DNA from: Kaistia algarum
Lineage (GTDB): Bacteria; Pseudomonadota; Alphaproteobacteria; Rhizobiales; Kaistiaceae
Reading direction: 5' to 3'
Assembly: GCF_026343945.1 (NCBI RefSeq)
Contig: NZ_JAPKNJ010000003.1
Location: 741,968-805,967 of the forward strand
Length of the DNA stretch: 64,000 bases
Shown here: positions 47,531 through 57,014 of the stretch, piece after piece
How the letters are laid out: every line of letters starts with the position of its first letter
Numbering within the stretch: position 1 is the first letter of the stretch
Position numbers and translations under genes: made by a program
Notes under the pieces: generated by a model
What the model saw: the letters and a program-made list of their open reading frames with translations, nothing else
Databases searched by the model: none
What the model was told of the DNA's origin: nothing

Positions 47531-48193
47531 ATGGACCTCCGCCAGCGCTTCGACGACCATACCGAACAGCAGGATGCCGCCGGCCGTGCCCTTCAGGCCG
47601 GCATGTGGACTGCGGTCCCGTGCACCATCATCAGCGTCGATTTCGGGAAGCAGACCTGCTCGGTACAGCCGACGCAGAAGGTGGCAATCCGCAAGCCGGA
47701 CGGCTCGCAGGAATGGCAGTCCATGCCGGTGCTGCCCGACGCCCCGATTCACTTTCCTGGGGGCGGCGGCGTGTCGATGACGTTCCCGGTGAAGGCGGGA
47801 GACGAAGCGCTCGCCATCATCGCGTCGCGTCCCGTCGATAGCTGGCACCAATCCGGCGGAGAGCAGCAGCAAGGCGCGCGCCGCATGCACGATCTCTCCG
47901 ATGCCTTTGTCATGGTCGGCTTCCGCTCGAACCCGAAGGCCTTGCCAGGGGTGTCTTCGGACGCCGTGCAACTCCGTAGCGATGACGGGACCTCGTCGAT
48001 CTCCCTGAAGCCGAATGGCGATATCGATCTCAACACGCCCGGCGCCGTCACCGCGGCGGCAGCGGGCGGCATCACCTATACCGGCGACCTCACGGTGAAC
48101 GGCGACATCATCCTGAACGGCATCAGCCTCGCAAATCACAAGCATACCGGCGTCACGACGGGCGCCAGCAACACCGGAGGGCCGACGTCGTGA
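47531..48193 (+). CDS. Baseplate spike protein (Gp138/gpV type)
   Basis: 220 residues. An OB-fold N-terminus of the Gp138 type (VPCTIISVDFGKQTCSVQPTQKVAIRKPDGSQEWQSMPVLPDAPIHFPGGGGVSMTFPVKAGDEALAI) is followed by a beta-helix and a C-terminal apex with NHKHTGV, the HxH iron-binding tip motif of membrane-piercing spikes. Confidence 0.9.
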   Translation: MDLRQRFDDHTEQQDAAGRALQAGMWTAVPCTIISVDFGKQTCSVQPTQKVAIRKPDGSQEWQSMPVLPDAPIHFPGGGGVSMTFPVKAGDEALAIIASRPVDSWHQSGGEQQQGARRMHDLSDAFVMVGFRSNPKALPGVSSDAVQLRSDDGTSSISLKPNGDIDLNTPGAVTAAAAGGITYTGDLTVNGDIILNGISLANHKHTGVTTGASNTGGPTS

Positions 48194-48546
48194 GGGTCCG
48201 GAGGATTGATGCCGACGGCGACATGGTGTTCGGCGGCGGACAGCGCTCCTACTGGCGCGACCAACGCGACGCGCCGGCCCAAGCGGTTCTGTCGCGGCTC
48301 TATCTCTTTCTCGGAGAGTGGTTCCTCGATACCGACGATGGCACTGCCTGGAAGACGCGAGTGCTCGGCAAATACACGGGAGACACTCGCGATGCCGTGA
48401 TCCGTTCTCGGATTTTGGGTACCCCCGGCGTTACCGGCATCGCGGCCTATGAAAGCAATCTCGATCGCGAGCCGCGAGCCTTCACCGTCGCAGCGACGAT
48501 CGACACGCAATACGGCCAGACCATCGTGACGGGAACCTTCTCATGA
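48190..48546 (+). CDS. Baseplate wedge protein (gp46/gp25-like)
   Basis: 118 residues from GTG 48190. QAVLSRLYLFLGEWFLDTDDGTAWKTRVLGKYT and IRSRILGTPGVTGIAAYESNLDREPRAFTVAATIDTQYGQ match the small wedge protein between spike and baseplate J. Confidence 0.84.
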   Translation: MRVRRIDADGDMVFGGGQRSYWRDQRDAPAQAVLSRLYLFLGEWFLDTDDGTAWKTRVLGKYTGDTRDAVIRSRILGTPGVTGIAAYESNLDREPRAFTVAATIDTQYGQTIVTGTFS

Positions 48547-49712
48547 GCGCGCCGGTCTGCACCATCGACGCGACGGGCATTCATGTCCCGAGCTATGACG
48601 ACGTGCTGGCGTATTTCCAGACGGAGTTCCGCGGCATCTACGGCAGCGACGTCTATCTCGGCAACGATAGCCAGGACGGGCAATGGGTGGCGATCCTTGC
48701 GCTCGCCCACTACGATTCCTGCACGATGGCGGCCGCGGTCTATAATTCCTACTCACCGACGACCGGGCAGGGTGCCGGGCTTTCCAGCAACGTCAAGATC
48801 AATGGCATTGCACGGGCGATTCCGACACATTCCACGGTCGACCTGACGATCATCGGCCAGGCCGGGACCGTCATCTCGACCGGGATCGCAACTGATGGCA
48901 CCCATCGGTGGTTCCTGCCGTCGACGGTGACCATTCCGCCAGGCGGCGAGATCATCGTGACAGCATCCGCAGAAGATGCTGGCGCGGTCGAGGCGGACCC
49001 CGGCACGATCACCACGATCGGGACGCCGACCCGCGGCTGGCAGACCGTCACCAATGTGCTTGCCGCGACGGCTGGCGCACCGGTCGAAAGCGATGCTGAT
49101 CTCCGCCGCCGGCAGAAGGTCTCGACGGCGTTGCCGTCCCTCACCGTTCTGGAAGGCATCGCAGGGGCTGTCGCGACGATCGAGGGCGTGACCCGCTATG
49201 CCCCCTATGAAAACGATACGAATGTGACCGATGGCGACGGCGTCCCGCCGCATTCGATCGCGATGGTGGTTGAGGGCGGCGACGCGCAGGCCATCGCGGT
49301 GGCGATCGCCTCGAAGAAGACGCCTGGCGCCTATACCTATGGCACAACGGCCGAGGTGGTGACCGACCGATATGGGCTCGATCATACCATCCGGTTCTTT
49401 CGGCCGACGGCGAAGCGCGTCAAGGTCGAAATCAGCCTCACGGCCCTGACCGGCTATACATCCGGCATCGGCACGGAGATACAAACCGCCGTTGCCCAAT
49501 GGCTCTCGGAGCTCGCGATCGGCGAAGATGTCCGTTACTTCCGCATCGCGGTCCCGGCAAACCTCGACAATGGCGCGGACAGCAAGACATACACGCTCAC
49601 CGACATGCAGATCGCATTCAATGGCGACCCACTCGGCTATGTCGATCTGACGATCGCCTTCAACGAAGCGGCCTTCGCCGATCCGGCCGATATCACGCTC
49701 GTGGTGACCTGA
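48543..49712 (+). CDS. Baseplate J-like protein
   Basis: 389 residues. FQTEFRGIYGSDVYLGNDSQDGQWVAILALAHYDSC, EADPGTITTIGTPTRGWQTVTN and ESDADLRRRQKVSTALPSLTVLEGIAGAVATIEGVTRYAPYENDT match the BaseplateJ family. It forms the outer wedge. Confidence 0.92.
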   Translation: MSAPVCTIDATGIHVPSYDDVLAYFQTEFRGIYGSDVYLGNDSQDGQWVAILALAHYDSCTMAAAVYNSYSPTTGQGAGLSSNVKINGIARAIPTHSTVDLTIIGQAGTVISTGIATDGTHRWFLPSTVTIPPGGEIIVTASAEDAGAVEADPGTITTIGTPTRGWQTVTNVLAATAGAPVESDADLRRRQKVSTALPSLTVLEGIAGAVATIEGVTRYAPYENDTNVTDGDGVPPHSIAMVVEGGDAQAIAVAIASKKTPGAYTYGTTAEVVTDRYGLDHTIRFFRPTAKRVKVEISLTALTGYTSGIGTEIQTAVAQWLSELAIGEDVRYFRIAVPANLDNGADSKTYTLTDMQIAFNGDPLGYVDLTIAFNEAAFADPADITLVVT

Positions 49713-49714
49713 TC

Positions 49715-50416
49715 ATGGCGTCGGCGGAGGACTATGTCGGCCTGATCACGAGCTACTGGCGCGGGAAACCTCGGTTCACGGCCACGATCCAGATCTCGGC
49801 CGATGCCTCGGTTGAGCAACAGGCCATGATCCGGAGCCTTGTCGAGGCCTTCGATCTCGATGTTTCGATCGGGGCCCAGGAGGACGTCGACGGCGAATGG
49901 ATCGGGCGGACCCGGTACATCAATACGCCGATCGCGGGGGCATGGTTCGCCTGGGACACGGCCGGCTTGGGATGGGAGCAGGGCGTCTGGAAAGGCCCCT
50001 ATGATTCGACGACGGGCATCACCCGGCTCGATGACGAGACCTATCGGCTCCTGCTCCGGGCCAAGATCGCAGCGAATTCCTGGGATGGCACCGTCGACGG
50101 CGCCGCGACGGCGCTGGCCTACATCTTCAACGGCATCGGCACCACCGTCTTCATCGAAGATCCGCAGGACATGACGATGACGGTCGGCCTCGCCGGCACG
50201 ATCCCGTCCGCGCTTGTCCTCTGCATCCTGATCGGCGGCTATATCCCACTGAAGCCGGCCGGCGTCCGGGTCAACTATTACCTGACCTCGGTGAGCGGGG
50301 AGCCGATCTTCGGCTTCGATGTCCCGTTCGCCGACGGCATTCCCATCGCGGGATGGGATGAAGCCGCGTGGGCCGTGACGCCGGAATACGCGCTGACGCA
50401 CGACCTCGTGGCCTGA
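49715..50416 (+). CDS. DUF2612 baseplate/tail protein
   Basis: 233 residues of DUF2612: YINTPIAGAWFAWDTAGLGWEQGVWKGPYDSTTGITRLDDETYRLLLRAKIAANSWDGT and AYIFNGIGTTVFIEDPQDMTMTVGLAG. Usual follow-on to baseplate J, a wedge-to-fibre adaptor. Confidence 0.9.
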   Translation: MASAEDYVGLITSYWRGKPRFTATIQISADASVEQQAMIRSLVEAFDLDVSIGAQEDVDGEWIGRTRYINTPIAGAWFAWDTAGLGWEQGVWKGPYDSTTGITRLDDETYRLLLRAKIAANSWDGTVDGAATALAYIFNGIGTTVFIEDPQDMTMTVGLAGTIPSALVLCILIGGYIPLKPAGVRVNYYLTSVSGEPIFGFDVPFADGIPIAGWDEAAWAVTPEYALTHDLVA

Positions 50417-50456
50417 CAAGAGCCGCCACTATCCTTCGCATTCCCCGGAGTTCGAT

Positions 50457-51419
50457 ATGCCAACCAACGACTTTCTGGCGTGGGCCAGCGGCGGCTCGGC
50501 CAACATCATGACGCAGGCCGACTATGCCGCGCTGGCGGGGCGTCCGAATGGCGTCCAGGCCGGCACGGCGTCATCGGCACTCGCCAACAAGACATGGCGG
50601 CAGGGCGCCAACATGGCGGCGATGCTCGGCAAGTTCATATCCGACCATGGATATGATGCGCTCGACAACGGAGACGTCCCCGCTCTTGAAGTCAACTACG
50701 AGCTGGCGCTTTCCGAGTTCGTTGACGCGCTAATCACCGCAGGCGCGACGCCCTTCGCAACCCTCGCGGAGGTCCGCGCCGGCACCGTAACCGGCAAGGC
50801 CGTTGACCCGGCAAAACTGGCGACCCTCATGCAGGGCGGGGATAACACGTATATCGCCGGTGGCGGCAGTGCGAATGCCATCACGGCCACGCTTGTTCCG
50901 GCCCCGTCCGCCTACAAGGAGGGCATGGAGTTCCGCGTCAAGCTCTCGACGACGAACACGTCGACCTCGGTGACGCTCAATCTGAACTCGCTCGGGGCCA
51001 AGACGATCAAGCGTATCGATGGCACCAACCCGGCCATCGGCTACCTCGCCAGCGGGCAGATCCATACCTTCATCTATGACGGCACCAACCTCGTCGACAC
51101 GACGCCGGTGTTCGGTTCCGCATCGCTGTCGGGCAGCGGCTACTACCGGTTCCCAGACGGTTTGACGATGCAATGGGGGACCTATTCCTCCACTGGCGGG
51201 TCCGGAACTGTCACGTTCCCGATCGCATTTTCAGGCGGGCCGTACAGCGTGCTCGCAATAGACGGCGGCGCCAGCGGATGGAGCACGAGTAACGCGACGT
51301 TCCTTGGCTATGCATCGGGCAACGCTACCACAGCAACGTTCAAATACGTCAATTGGAACGGTTCGGCATTCGTTACCTCGAACTGTTTCATCCAGTGGTT
51401 TGCCATCGGCCCGACCTGA
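50457..51419 (+). CDS. Tail fibre protein
   Basis: 320 residues. The N-terminal adaptor region includes DFLAWASGGSANIMTQADYAALAGRPNGVQAGTASSALANKTWRQ, common in phage fibres. The tip domain has GYYRFPDGLTMQWGTYSS and ends NCFIQWFAIGPT, typical of gp37-type tips. It binds the host surface. Confidence 0.88.
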   Translation: MPTNDFLAWASGGSANIMTQADYAALAGRPNGVQAGTASSALANKTWRQGANMAAMLGKFISDHGYDALDNGDVPALEVNYELALSEFVDALITAGATPFATLAEVRAGTVTGKAVDPAKLATLMQGGDNTYIAGGGSANAITATLVPAPSAYKEGMEFRVKLSTTNTSTSVTLNLNSLGAKTIKRIDGTNPAIGYLASGQIHTFIYDGTNLVDTTPVFGSASLSGSGYYRFPDGLTMQWGTYSSTGGSGTVTFPIAFSGGPYSVLAIDGGASGWSTSNATFLGYASGNATTATFKYVNWNGSAFVTSNCFIQWFAIGPT

Positions 51420-51428
51420 GGATATCGC

Positions 51429-51983
51429 ATGACCAAAGCCGCCATATTCGACGCGTCGGGCTTCCCGACCGCTTTCTATGATCCCAGCTTCCAGACCGTG
51501 CCGGACGGCGCCGTCGAAATCTCCGACGAGCAGTGGCAGGAGTTCCTCGGCAATCAGGGCGCACGGTATTGGAACGGTGCCGACGTCGTCGTCTATATGC
51601 CTCCGCTCGATACCCTGCGGGCCGCCAAGCTCTACGATCTCTCGGCATCGTGCGCCGCCGAAATCATGGGCGGCTACACCTCGTCTGCGCTCGGCTCGCC
51701 GCACCTCTATCCGAGCCGGCCGACCGATCAATCGAACATGCAGGCCTCCGTGATCCGGTCCCTGCTGCCGGGCCTGGCGCCGGATTGGATGACGCCGTTC
51801 TGGTGCGCGGATGGAGCGGGCGAATGGTCCCGCCGCGACCATAGCGCGGCGCAGATCCAACAGGCCGGGCAGGACGGTGTCACCGCAGTGCTCGCGGCGC
51901 AGGACAAGCTTGCCGCGCTTTCCGCCGAGGTTGCCGTCGCGGCGACGGCCGAGGCCATTGCGGCCGTCATCTGGACGGCCTGA
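51429..51983 (+). CDS. Tail fibre assembly protein (DUF4376)
   Basis: 184 residues. LYDLSASCAAEIMGGYTSSALGSPHLYPSRPTDQSNMQASV is the DUF4376 core, found in fibre assembly chaperones; the N-terminal part (AAIFDASGFPTAFYDPSFQTVPDGAVEISDEQWQEFLGN) is the matching fibre-assembly region. Confidence 0.83.
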   Translation: MTKAAIFDASGFPTAFYDPSFQTVPDGAVEISDEQWQEFLGNQGARYWNGADVVVYMPPLDTLRAAKLYDLSASCAAEIMGGYTSSALGSPHLYPSRPTDQSNMQASVIRSLLPGLAPDWMTPFWCADGAGEWSRRDHSAAQIQQAGQDGVTAVLAAQDKLAALSAEVAVAATAEAIAAVIWTA

Positions 51984-51997
51984 GACCCGAGGGCATC

Positions 51998-52339
51998 ATG
52001 GCAACGGCAACCCGTGCGGACCTCACGATCTGGCGAGGCAATGATGCCCCGGCGCTGGTCTGGAACTTCCCGTCGCTCGATTTCACCGGCTCCGCCTTCG
52101 CGCTGGCGGTCACGATCTATCGCGAGCTCGTCCTGTCGCTGACCTCCGATGCCGGCGATCTCGTCATCGATACCGAGGCCAAGACCGTCTCGTGGACGCC
52201 GACGATCGAGCAGTCCCGTTCGATCCCGCTCGGCAAGCTGTCCCGTTACGAGCTTTCGCGCCTCGTGACGGATGGCGAGACCCGGACCTATGTCTATGGC
52301 TGGTTGACCGGCCTCGGGGGCGACAACTCGAATGTCTGA
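51998..52339 (+). CDS. Small tail/baseplate accessory protein
   Basis: 113 residues, beta-rich immunoglobulin-like pattern (ADLTIWRGNDAPALVWNFPSLDFTGSAFALAVTIYRELVLSLTSD ... YELSRLVTDGETRTYVYGWLTG). Resembles small proteins that carry fibres. It overlaps the tailspike start by 8 bases. Confidence 0.7.
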   Translation: MATATRADLTIWRGNDAPALVWNFPSLDFTGSAFALAVTIYRELVLSLTSDAGDLVIDTEAKTVSWTPTIEQSRSIPLGKLSRYELSRLVTDGETRTYVYGWLTGLGGDNSNV

Positions 52340-54347
52340 CGTCGTCGTCGTCGAGCCGGATCCTGTTGCCGTCGTTGTCGTCGAGCCGGGGCCGCAGGGC
52401 ACCCCGGGCCCCAATGGTGCGCCGCGCACGGATGCCGATATCGTCACCGGCGTCTTCAACATTCGCCAGACCAGGCACTTTCTGGACACCGTGACGTCGT
52501 CGATGCGCGACGACATCATGTCCGGCTCGCCGATGCAGGACCATACCGCCGCCGTCGCGGCGGCGCTCGCCGATACCACGTCGCGCTGCATGGTCTTCCC
52601 GGACGGCGGCACGCTGCTGGTCGATCGCTTTCATCTCAACCCGGCCTCGCGGCTCCGCGAATTCGGCCTCGAGGGAGTAACGATCAAGCAGCGCTCCGAC
52701 TATGTCACCGGTCTGGGCCACTTCTTCCGCGCCTATCAGGCCGCGCCGGGCTACGGCACCTATGACGATATCCGCGTCGTCGGCGGCACGTTCGATCAGA
52801 ACGGAAAATGGATGGCCGGGCACCTGTTCTGGCTCGCCTACGGCGCGCGGGGAACATTGGAAGACGTCTCCGTCAAACACCGCACCGCGCAGATACAATC
52901 GGCCGTGCTTGATCCGGCCTCCGACGTCTTTACCTGTGTCGGCCATGGCTGGTCGAACGGCTCCCGCGTCGGGATCGAGGTCGACGGCACGTTGCCGTCC
53001 GGAGCGCTGCCGAGCGGCTCGACCTATCTCATCGCCAACGCGACGACTGATACCTTCAAGCTCACCACGACGGCCGGCGGTTCGATCGACTTCACCGATG
53101 CTGGCGGGTCCAACCTCATCGTCTTCGACAAGGGGTGTTGGGCCTTTGCCGTCGGCGGCCGCGACATGATGATCGTTCGCCCGCGCGTGCTGAACGGTAG
53201 CGCTCTCTATCAGGACGGCGTCCACGTCACCCATGGCGACGGCATCGAAGTCCATGGCGGGCACTCTGAATCGGGCGATGACGCCTATGCCTTCGGTTAT
53301 GAGGCCGGTGACACGAACCTGACCGAAACGACGCTGGCCAACGTCAATCTCGTCGGCTGCTATGGCAGGAGCAATTCGGCGTTTCTGTTCAAGACCTATG
53401 TGTCGGACCCAACCCGATCGGTGAAGAACATCTTCGCGTCCGGCTTGGTCGGTTCATCTGGGTGGCTGCGAAACGGCGGGGTCAAGATCACCGATTCGAC
53501 CGGTACCGATGCCCGCACCGATGCGCCGAAAATCGACAATATTCAGGTCGAGGGGGTTATCGCGAAGGTCGGCAGCTCCAGCCGCGTCCAGACCACGGGC
53601 GCCGAATTCGTAACGATCATCGGGGCCTCTCGCGTCGGCGTCAAAGGCTCCTTCGAGGCCGACAGCTTCGCCGTGAAGGAATGGTCGACCGACAAGTCAA
53701 TCGACGTCAATCTCGACCTGCGGACCAAGGTCGGCGTCACCGGCGTCGTCGTCGGCGCCGCGACGAACTCGCGGCTGGTCACCCGCAAGATCCGGCCGGC
53801 AAAGAACTATGCCTTCAGCCCCGATATGGAGGGTGCTACCGCGGGAATTCGCGGGATCTCGTCGGGTTCCATGCCGACCGGCTGGGCCGGTCTGACGAAC
53901 CTTCAAAGCGGGATATCGCGCGTCAACATCCTGCCGACTGCGCTCATTCGCGAACGGCAGACGTTCGGCATCAATCTCTATGGCACGGCGTCCGCCGCGA
54001 ATAGCTGGCAGTTCATGCCATGCCAGTTCGGCGCCGGCACCTCGTTCATCATTCCGGCTGTGGTCGGGCAGACCCGTAGATTCCGGATGGGAATTGCATT
54101 GTGGGCCGGCACCCTCAACGGATGCGGGCTGCAAATTCGCCTGCAGGAACGCGATGCCAGCGGCGCCGTTCTGGCGGCAACGGCCAACGATATCAAGTTT
54201 CTGGCTCCGGACTTCGCTGAGTTCGAGGCCGTGCGGACCATTGTCTCCGCATCGGTGGCGATCATCACCGGATCATTGTCCTGCGACATCAGCAATGCCG
54301 CCCAGGTCGAGATCTCGCTCGGACTGATCGACCCCATCATCGAATAG
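52332..54347 (+). CDS. Tailspike with beta-helix and collagen-like start
   Basis: 671 residues. A short collagen-like stretch (GPQGTPGPNGAP, about 18-30) follows a Val-rich N-terminus. Residues about 60-480 show the repeated short beta strands of a right-handed beta-helix (LNPASRLREFGLEGVTIKQRSD, DIRVVGGTFDQNGKW, DGIEVHGGHSESGDDAYAFG), a fold used by spikes that bind or cut surface polysaccharide. The C-terminal part is a separate beta domain. Probable depolymerase or receptor-binding protein. Confidence 0.85.
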   Translation: MSDVVVVEPDPVAVVVVEPGPQGTPGPNGAPRTDADIVTGVFNIRQTRHFLDTVTSSMRDDIMSGSPMQDHTAAVAAALADTTSRCMVFPDGGTLLVDRFHLNPASRLREFGLEGVTIKQRSDYVTGLGHFFRAYQAAPGYGTYDDIRVVGGTFDQNGKWMAGHLFWLAYGARGTLEDVSVKHRTAQIQSAVLDPASDVFTCVGHGWSNGSRVGIEVDGTLPSGALPSGSTYLIANATTDTFKLTTTAGGSIDFTDAGGSNLIVFDKGCWAFAVGGRDMMIVRPRVLNGSALYQDGVHVTHGDGIEVHGGHSESGDDAYAFGYEAGDTNLTETTLANVNLVGCYGRSNSAFLFKTYVSDPTRSVKNIFASGLVGSSGWLRNGGVKITDSTGTDARTDAPKIDNIQVEGVIAKVGSSSRVQTTGAEFVTIIGASRVGVKGSFEADSFAVKEWSTDKSIDVNLDLRTKVGVTGVVVGAATNSRLVTRKIRPAKNYAFSPDMEGATAGIRGISSGSMPTGWAGLTNLQSGISRVNILPTALIRERQTFGINLYGTASAANSWQFMPCQFGAGTSFIIPAVVGQTRRFRMGIALWAGTLNGCGLQIRLQERDASGAVLAATANDIKFLAPDFAEFEAVRTIVSASVAIITGSLSCDISNAAQVEISLGLIDPIIE

Positions 54348-54398
54348 GGGCGCCGACGCGCCTCCCCGTCATCACCCCACAGACCCTGAGGGCCCGCG

Positions 54399-54980
54399 AT
54401 GTCCACGATCCCGTACGCGATGATCGTCTATGAATTCCCGCCCGGCCATAAGCAGGCCGCGGCGCTCGTCGGCACCATTCCGATCGACCCCGTGACGGGG
54501 TTGCCCGTTGATATGACGGCAGGGCTCCCGGTGCGCGGCGGCAACGAGGATGTCTTCGATGTCACGCTGGTGCTCGATACCAGCGCCTATGCGGACAACG
54601 ATGTCCTCTTCATCGGCCAGGAGATCACGAATTTCTTTTCGGCAGCAGGCGGCAAGCGGATGATCCAGAACCTCGCCGTTATCGATGAAGATGATCAGGG
54701 GGTCGGCTTCGATCTCCTGCTCTTCAACGCCGACCCGTCGATCGGCACCATCAACTCGCCGCCCAGCATTTCCGATGCAAATGTTCGTAAGTTCCTCGGC
54801 AAGGTCTCTGTCGCCGCTGGCGACTATATCGACCTCGGAGGCTGCCGCGTCGCCGATGTCACGCCAATCGGGAAGGAGCTGAAGGGCGTCACTACATCGC
54901 TCTGGATCGCCGGCATCACGCGCCTCGGCACGCCGACCTATACCGCCGCGGGCCTCAAGCTCAAGATCGGGGTCATCTGA
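54399..54980 (+). CDS. Phage structural protein, tail appendage
   Basis: 193 residues, beta-rich (VFDVTLVLDTSAYADNDVLFIGQEITNFFSAAGGKRMIQNLAVIDEDDQGVGFDLLLFNADPSIGT). A small domain found in phage virion proteins; role unknown. Coupled to the next gene. Confidence 0.75.
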   Translation: MSTIPYAMIVYEFPPGHKQAAALVGTIPIDPVTGLPVDMTAGLPVRGGNEDVFDVTLVLDTSAYADNDVLFIGQEITNFFSAAGGKRMIQNLAVIDEDDQGVGFDLLLFNADPSIGTINSPPSISDANVRKFLGKVSVAAGDYIDLGGCRVADVTPIGKELKGVTTSLWIAGITRLGTPTYTAAGLKLKIGVI

Positions 54981-55753
54981 TGTTCGTCGGCGCGCGACGG
55001 GCCCTGCTTTCGGCCGTCCGCTATCAGCCGGAGACCCGCGCCCTTATCGCCCGTATGACGACGGCGCCGACGCGGCAGCGCGCTAGGCTACTGGACGCGC
55101 TGATCGTTTCGATGAAGGCGGCTGGCGTCTGGACCAAGCTCGACGCTCTCTATCTGCTCGCCGCGGCGGACAGTCAGGCGGCACGGCTCAACATCGTCCA
55201 GAACGCCTATAACCTTTCGGCAGTGTCGAGCCCGACCTTTGTGGCGGATCGCGGCTATACCGGGGACGGCGTGGCCTCCTATCTCGACACCGGCTTCAAC
55301 CCGACCACGGCGCCGTCGCCGAAATTCACGCTGAACAGTGCTCACCTCGCCATATGGTCGCGGACAAACCTGATCAGCGGGACGCTGTTCGACGCCGGTA
55401 ACGGCAATGCCCGCATCAATGCCGGGTCGAACGCACTGAATACGATGCGTGCCGGTCTCAACGACGCCACGCTCAACAACTATGGCGCCGTCGGCGTCTC
55501 GACAGGCCATTTTGCCCTCAACCGGTCGGCTTCCGGCGCGCTGCAGGGCTATCGAAACGGCGGGTCGCTCGCTTCGCAGACGACGGCTTCGACGGCGCTC
55601 AGCAACGCCAACATCCTGCTGTTGACCAACCAGACCAGCTATTCGACCCGCCAGCTCCCGGCTGCGCATTTTGGTCAGTCTCTGACCGCGACCGAAATAG
55701 CCGCGATTTACGCGGCCTTGAACGTCTACCTGACAGCCGTCGGCGGCGCGTAA
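54980..55753 (+). CDS. LamG-like tail appendage protein
   Basis: 257 residues. VWTKLDALYLLAAADSQAARLNIVQNAYNLSAVSSPTFVADRGYTGDGVASYLDTGFNPTT and the later strand pattern fit the jelly-roll/LamG-like domain of phage surface proteins. Probable receptor-binding accessory. Confidence 0.75.
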   Translation: MFVGARRALLSAVRYQPETRALIARMTTAPTRQRARLLDALIVSMKAAGVWTKLDALYLLAAADSQAARLNIVQNAYNLSAVSSPTFVADRGYTGDGVASYLDTGFNPTTAPSPKFTLNSAHLAIWSRTNLISGTLFDAGNGNARINAGSNALNTMRAGLNDATLNNYGAVGVSTGHFALNRSASGALQGYRNGGSLASQTTASTALSNANILLLTNQTSYSTRQLPAAHFGQSLTATEIAAIYAALNVYLTAVGGA

Positions 55754-55779
55754 CCCACCCCATCCATCGGAGATATCCC

Positions 55780-56217
55780 ATGACCCTGCGCATGAGTGCG
55801 GACGGGCGGCAGAAGCTCGCCCTTCGTGAAGGAAGGCGGCTGAAAGCCTACAAGGACACGGTCGGTGTCTGGACAATCGGTATCGGCCACACCAGCGCCG
55901 CCGGGCCGCCGACAGTGACGCCCGATCTCGTCATCACCGACGCTCAGTGCGATGAGATCTTCATGCGCGACCTGGGCAAGTACGAGGCGGCGGTGAATGG
56001 CGCGCTGACGCGTCCGGTTTCGCAGACCTCGTTCGATGCCCTGACCTCGCTTTGCTACAATATCGGACCCGACGCCTTCGCCAAGTCGACGGTGGTGAAG
56101 CGGATCAATGCCGGCGATCTCAAGGGTGCGGCGGAAGCCTTCCTGATGTGGAACCGGCCGCCGGAGATCATGGGCAGGCGCAAGTCGGAATATCAGCAGT
56201 TCCTCGCGGGGCTTTGA
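55780..56217 (+). CDS. Phage lysozyme (GH24, T4-type)
   Basis: 145 residues. The catalytic set is Glu17 (LREGRRLKAYKD), Asp26 and Thr32 in YKDTVGVWTIGIGHT, as in T4 lysozyme. It cuts peptidoglycan at lysis. No signal peptide or N-terminal anchor is seen, so a holin is needed for release. GGAGA precedes ATG 55780. Confidence 0.95.
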   Translation: MTLRMSADGRQKLALREGRRLKAYKDTVGVWTIGIGHTSAAGPPTVTPDLVITDAQCDEIFMRDLGKYEAAVNGALTRPVSQTSFDALTSLCYNIGPDAFAKSTVVKRINAGDLKGAAEAFLMWNRPPEIMGRRKSEYQQFLAGL

Positions 56218-56218
56218 C

Positions 56219-56509
56219 ATGGCCGCCAAGGCATCCGGCGAGCCCGGATGGCGCCGCCGATGGGCCTTCGCCTCGATCGTCCTGACGTTCTGCGCCTGGC
56301 GCCTCATTGCCCTTGAGCACGCCGCCGATACGCAGGTCAACCAGACCATCGCATGGGGCTATGTCCTTCTCGGCGTGACGGTGATCCTCGGCATGATGGG
56401 CTTCGCCACCGCGCAGGACATCGCCGCGATCGTCACGACTAAGAGCGGGCTGCCCTATGCGAACCCGGCCGTGCCGAGCGCTCAGCCGACAGAGGACCCG
56501 CAGCAATGA
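56219..56509 (+). CDS. Holin-like membrane protein
   Basis: 96 residues with two membrane segments (ASIVLTFCAWRLIALEHAA and TIAWGYVLLGVTVILGMMGF), basic N-terminus and a Pro-rich cytoplasmic tail. Placed directly after the lysozyme, so probably the holin; no family signature seen. Confidence 0.72.
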   Translation: MAAKASGEPGWRRRWAFASIVLTFCAWRLIALEHAADTQVNQTIAWGYVLLGVTVILGMMGFATAQDIAAIVTTKSGLPYANPAVPSAQPTEDPQQ

Positions 56510-56574
56510 CCCCCAAGCCTCTCCCTCCTTTCGAGCCCGACAAGCTTCCTGACGATGAGGTGCCGATGTGGTGA
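56506..56574 (+). CDS. 22-codon linking ORF
   Basis: MTPKPLPPFEPDKLPDDEVP plus two residues; it starts in the holin stop (ATGA) and ends in the i-spanin start (GTGA). It probably serves only to keep ribosomes coupled across the gap. Confidence 0.4.
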   Translation: MTPKPLPPFEPDKLPDDEVPMW

Positions 56575-57014
56575 GTGCGATCCTCGACGTCATGGCCATG
56601 ATCGCCCGCGCGATCGGTATCGGCGGCTGCATCGCGATCGGTCTGCTCGGCTACTACGAGGGCGTGCCCTGGATCGGCGATATACCCTTCATCGGGGCGA
56701 TCCCGATCGTTGGCGAGATCGCTACCGGGCGGGTCCGCACCGCATCTGCCGATGCCGCGCGCCAAGCGACGGATGGTCTCGTCTCCGGCAGCAAGCTTGC
56801 CGCCAGCGAGGCCCTCCTTGCTCGCGCCAAACAAGACGCCGCCGCCAATGCCGCGTTGCTTGCCGCGGCGCAGGGGCGGGCCTTTGCCGCCGCTTCCGAA
56901 ATCAAAGCCAAACTGGACGACCTCGATGCGCTTTCCGTTGCGGATACCGATCCTGCTCTCAGTCGTTGGAAGCCTGTCGATCTTGACCGGCTGCCAAGGC
57001 GACCCGGCCGCTGA
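56571..57014 (+). CDS. i-spanin (Rz-like)
   Basis: 147 residues from GTG 56571. An N-terminal membrane segment (AIGIGGCIAIGLLGYYEGV) and a long Ala-rich helix (ADAARQATDGLVSGSKLAASEALLARAKQDAAANAALLAAAQGRAFAAASEIKAKLDDL) match an inner-membrane spanin. It joins the outer-membrane lipoprotein encoded in the overlapping frame to fuse membranes in the last step of lysis. Confidence 0.78.
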   Translation: MSAILDVMAMIARAIGIGGCIAIGLLGYYEGVPWIGDIPFIGAIPIVGEIATGRVRTASADAARQATDGLVSGSKLAASEALLARAKQDAAANAALLAAAQGRAFAAASEIKAKLDDLDALSVADTDPALSRWKPVDLDRLPRRPGR

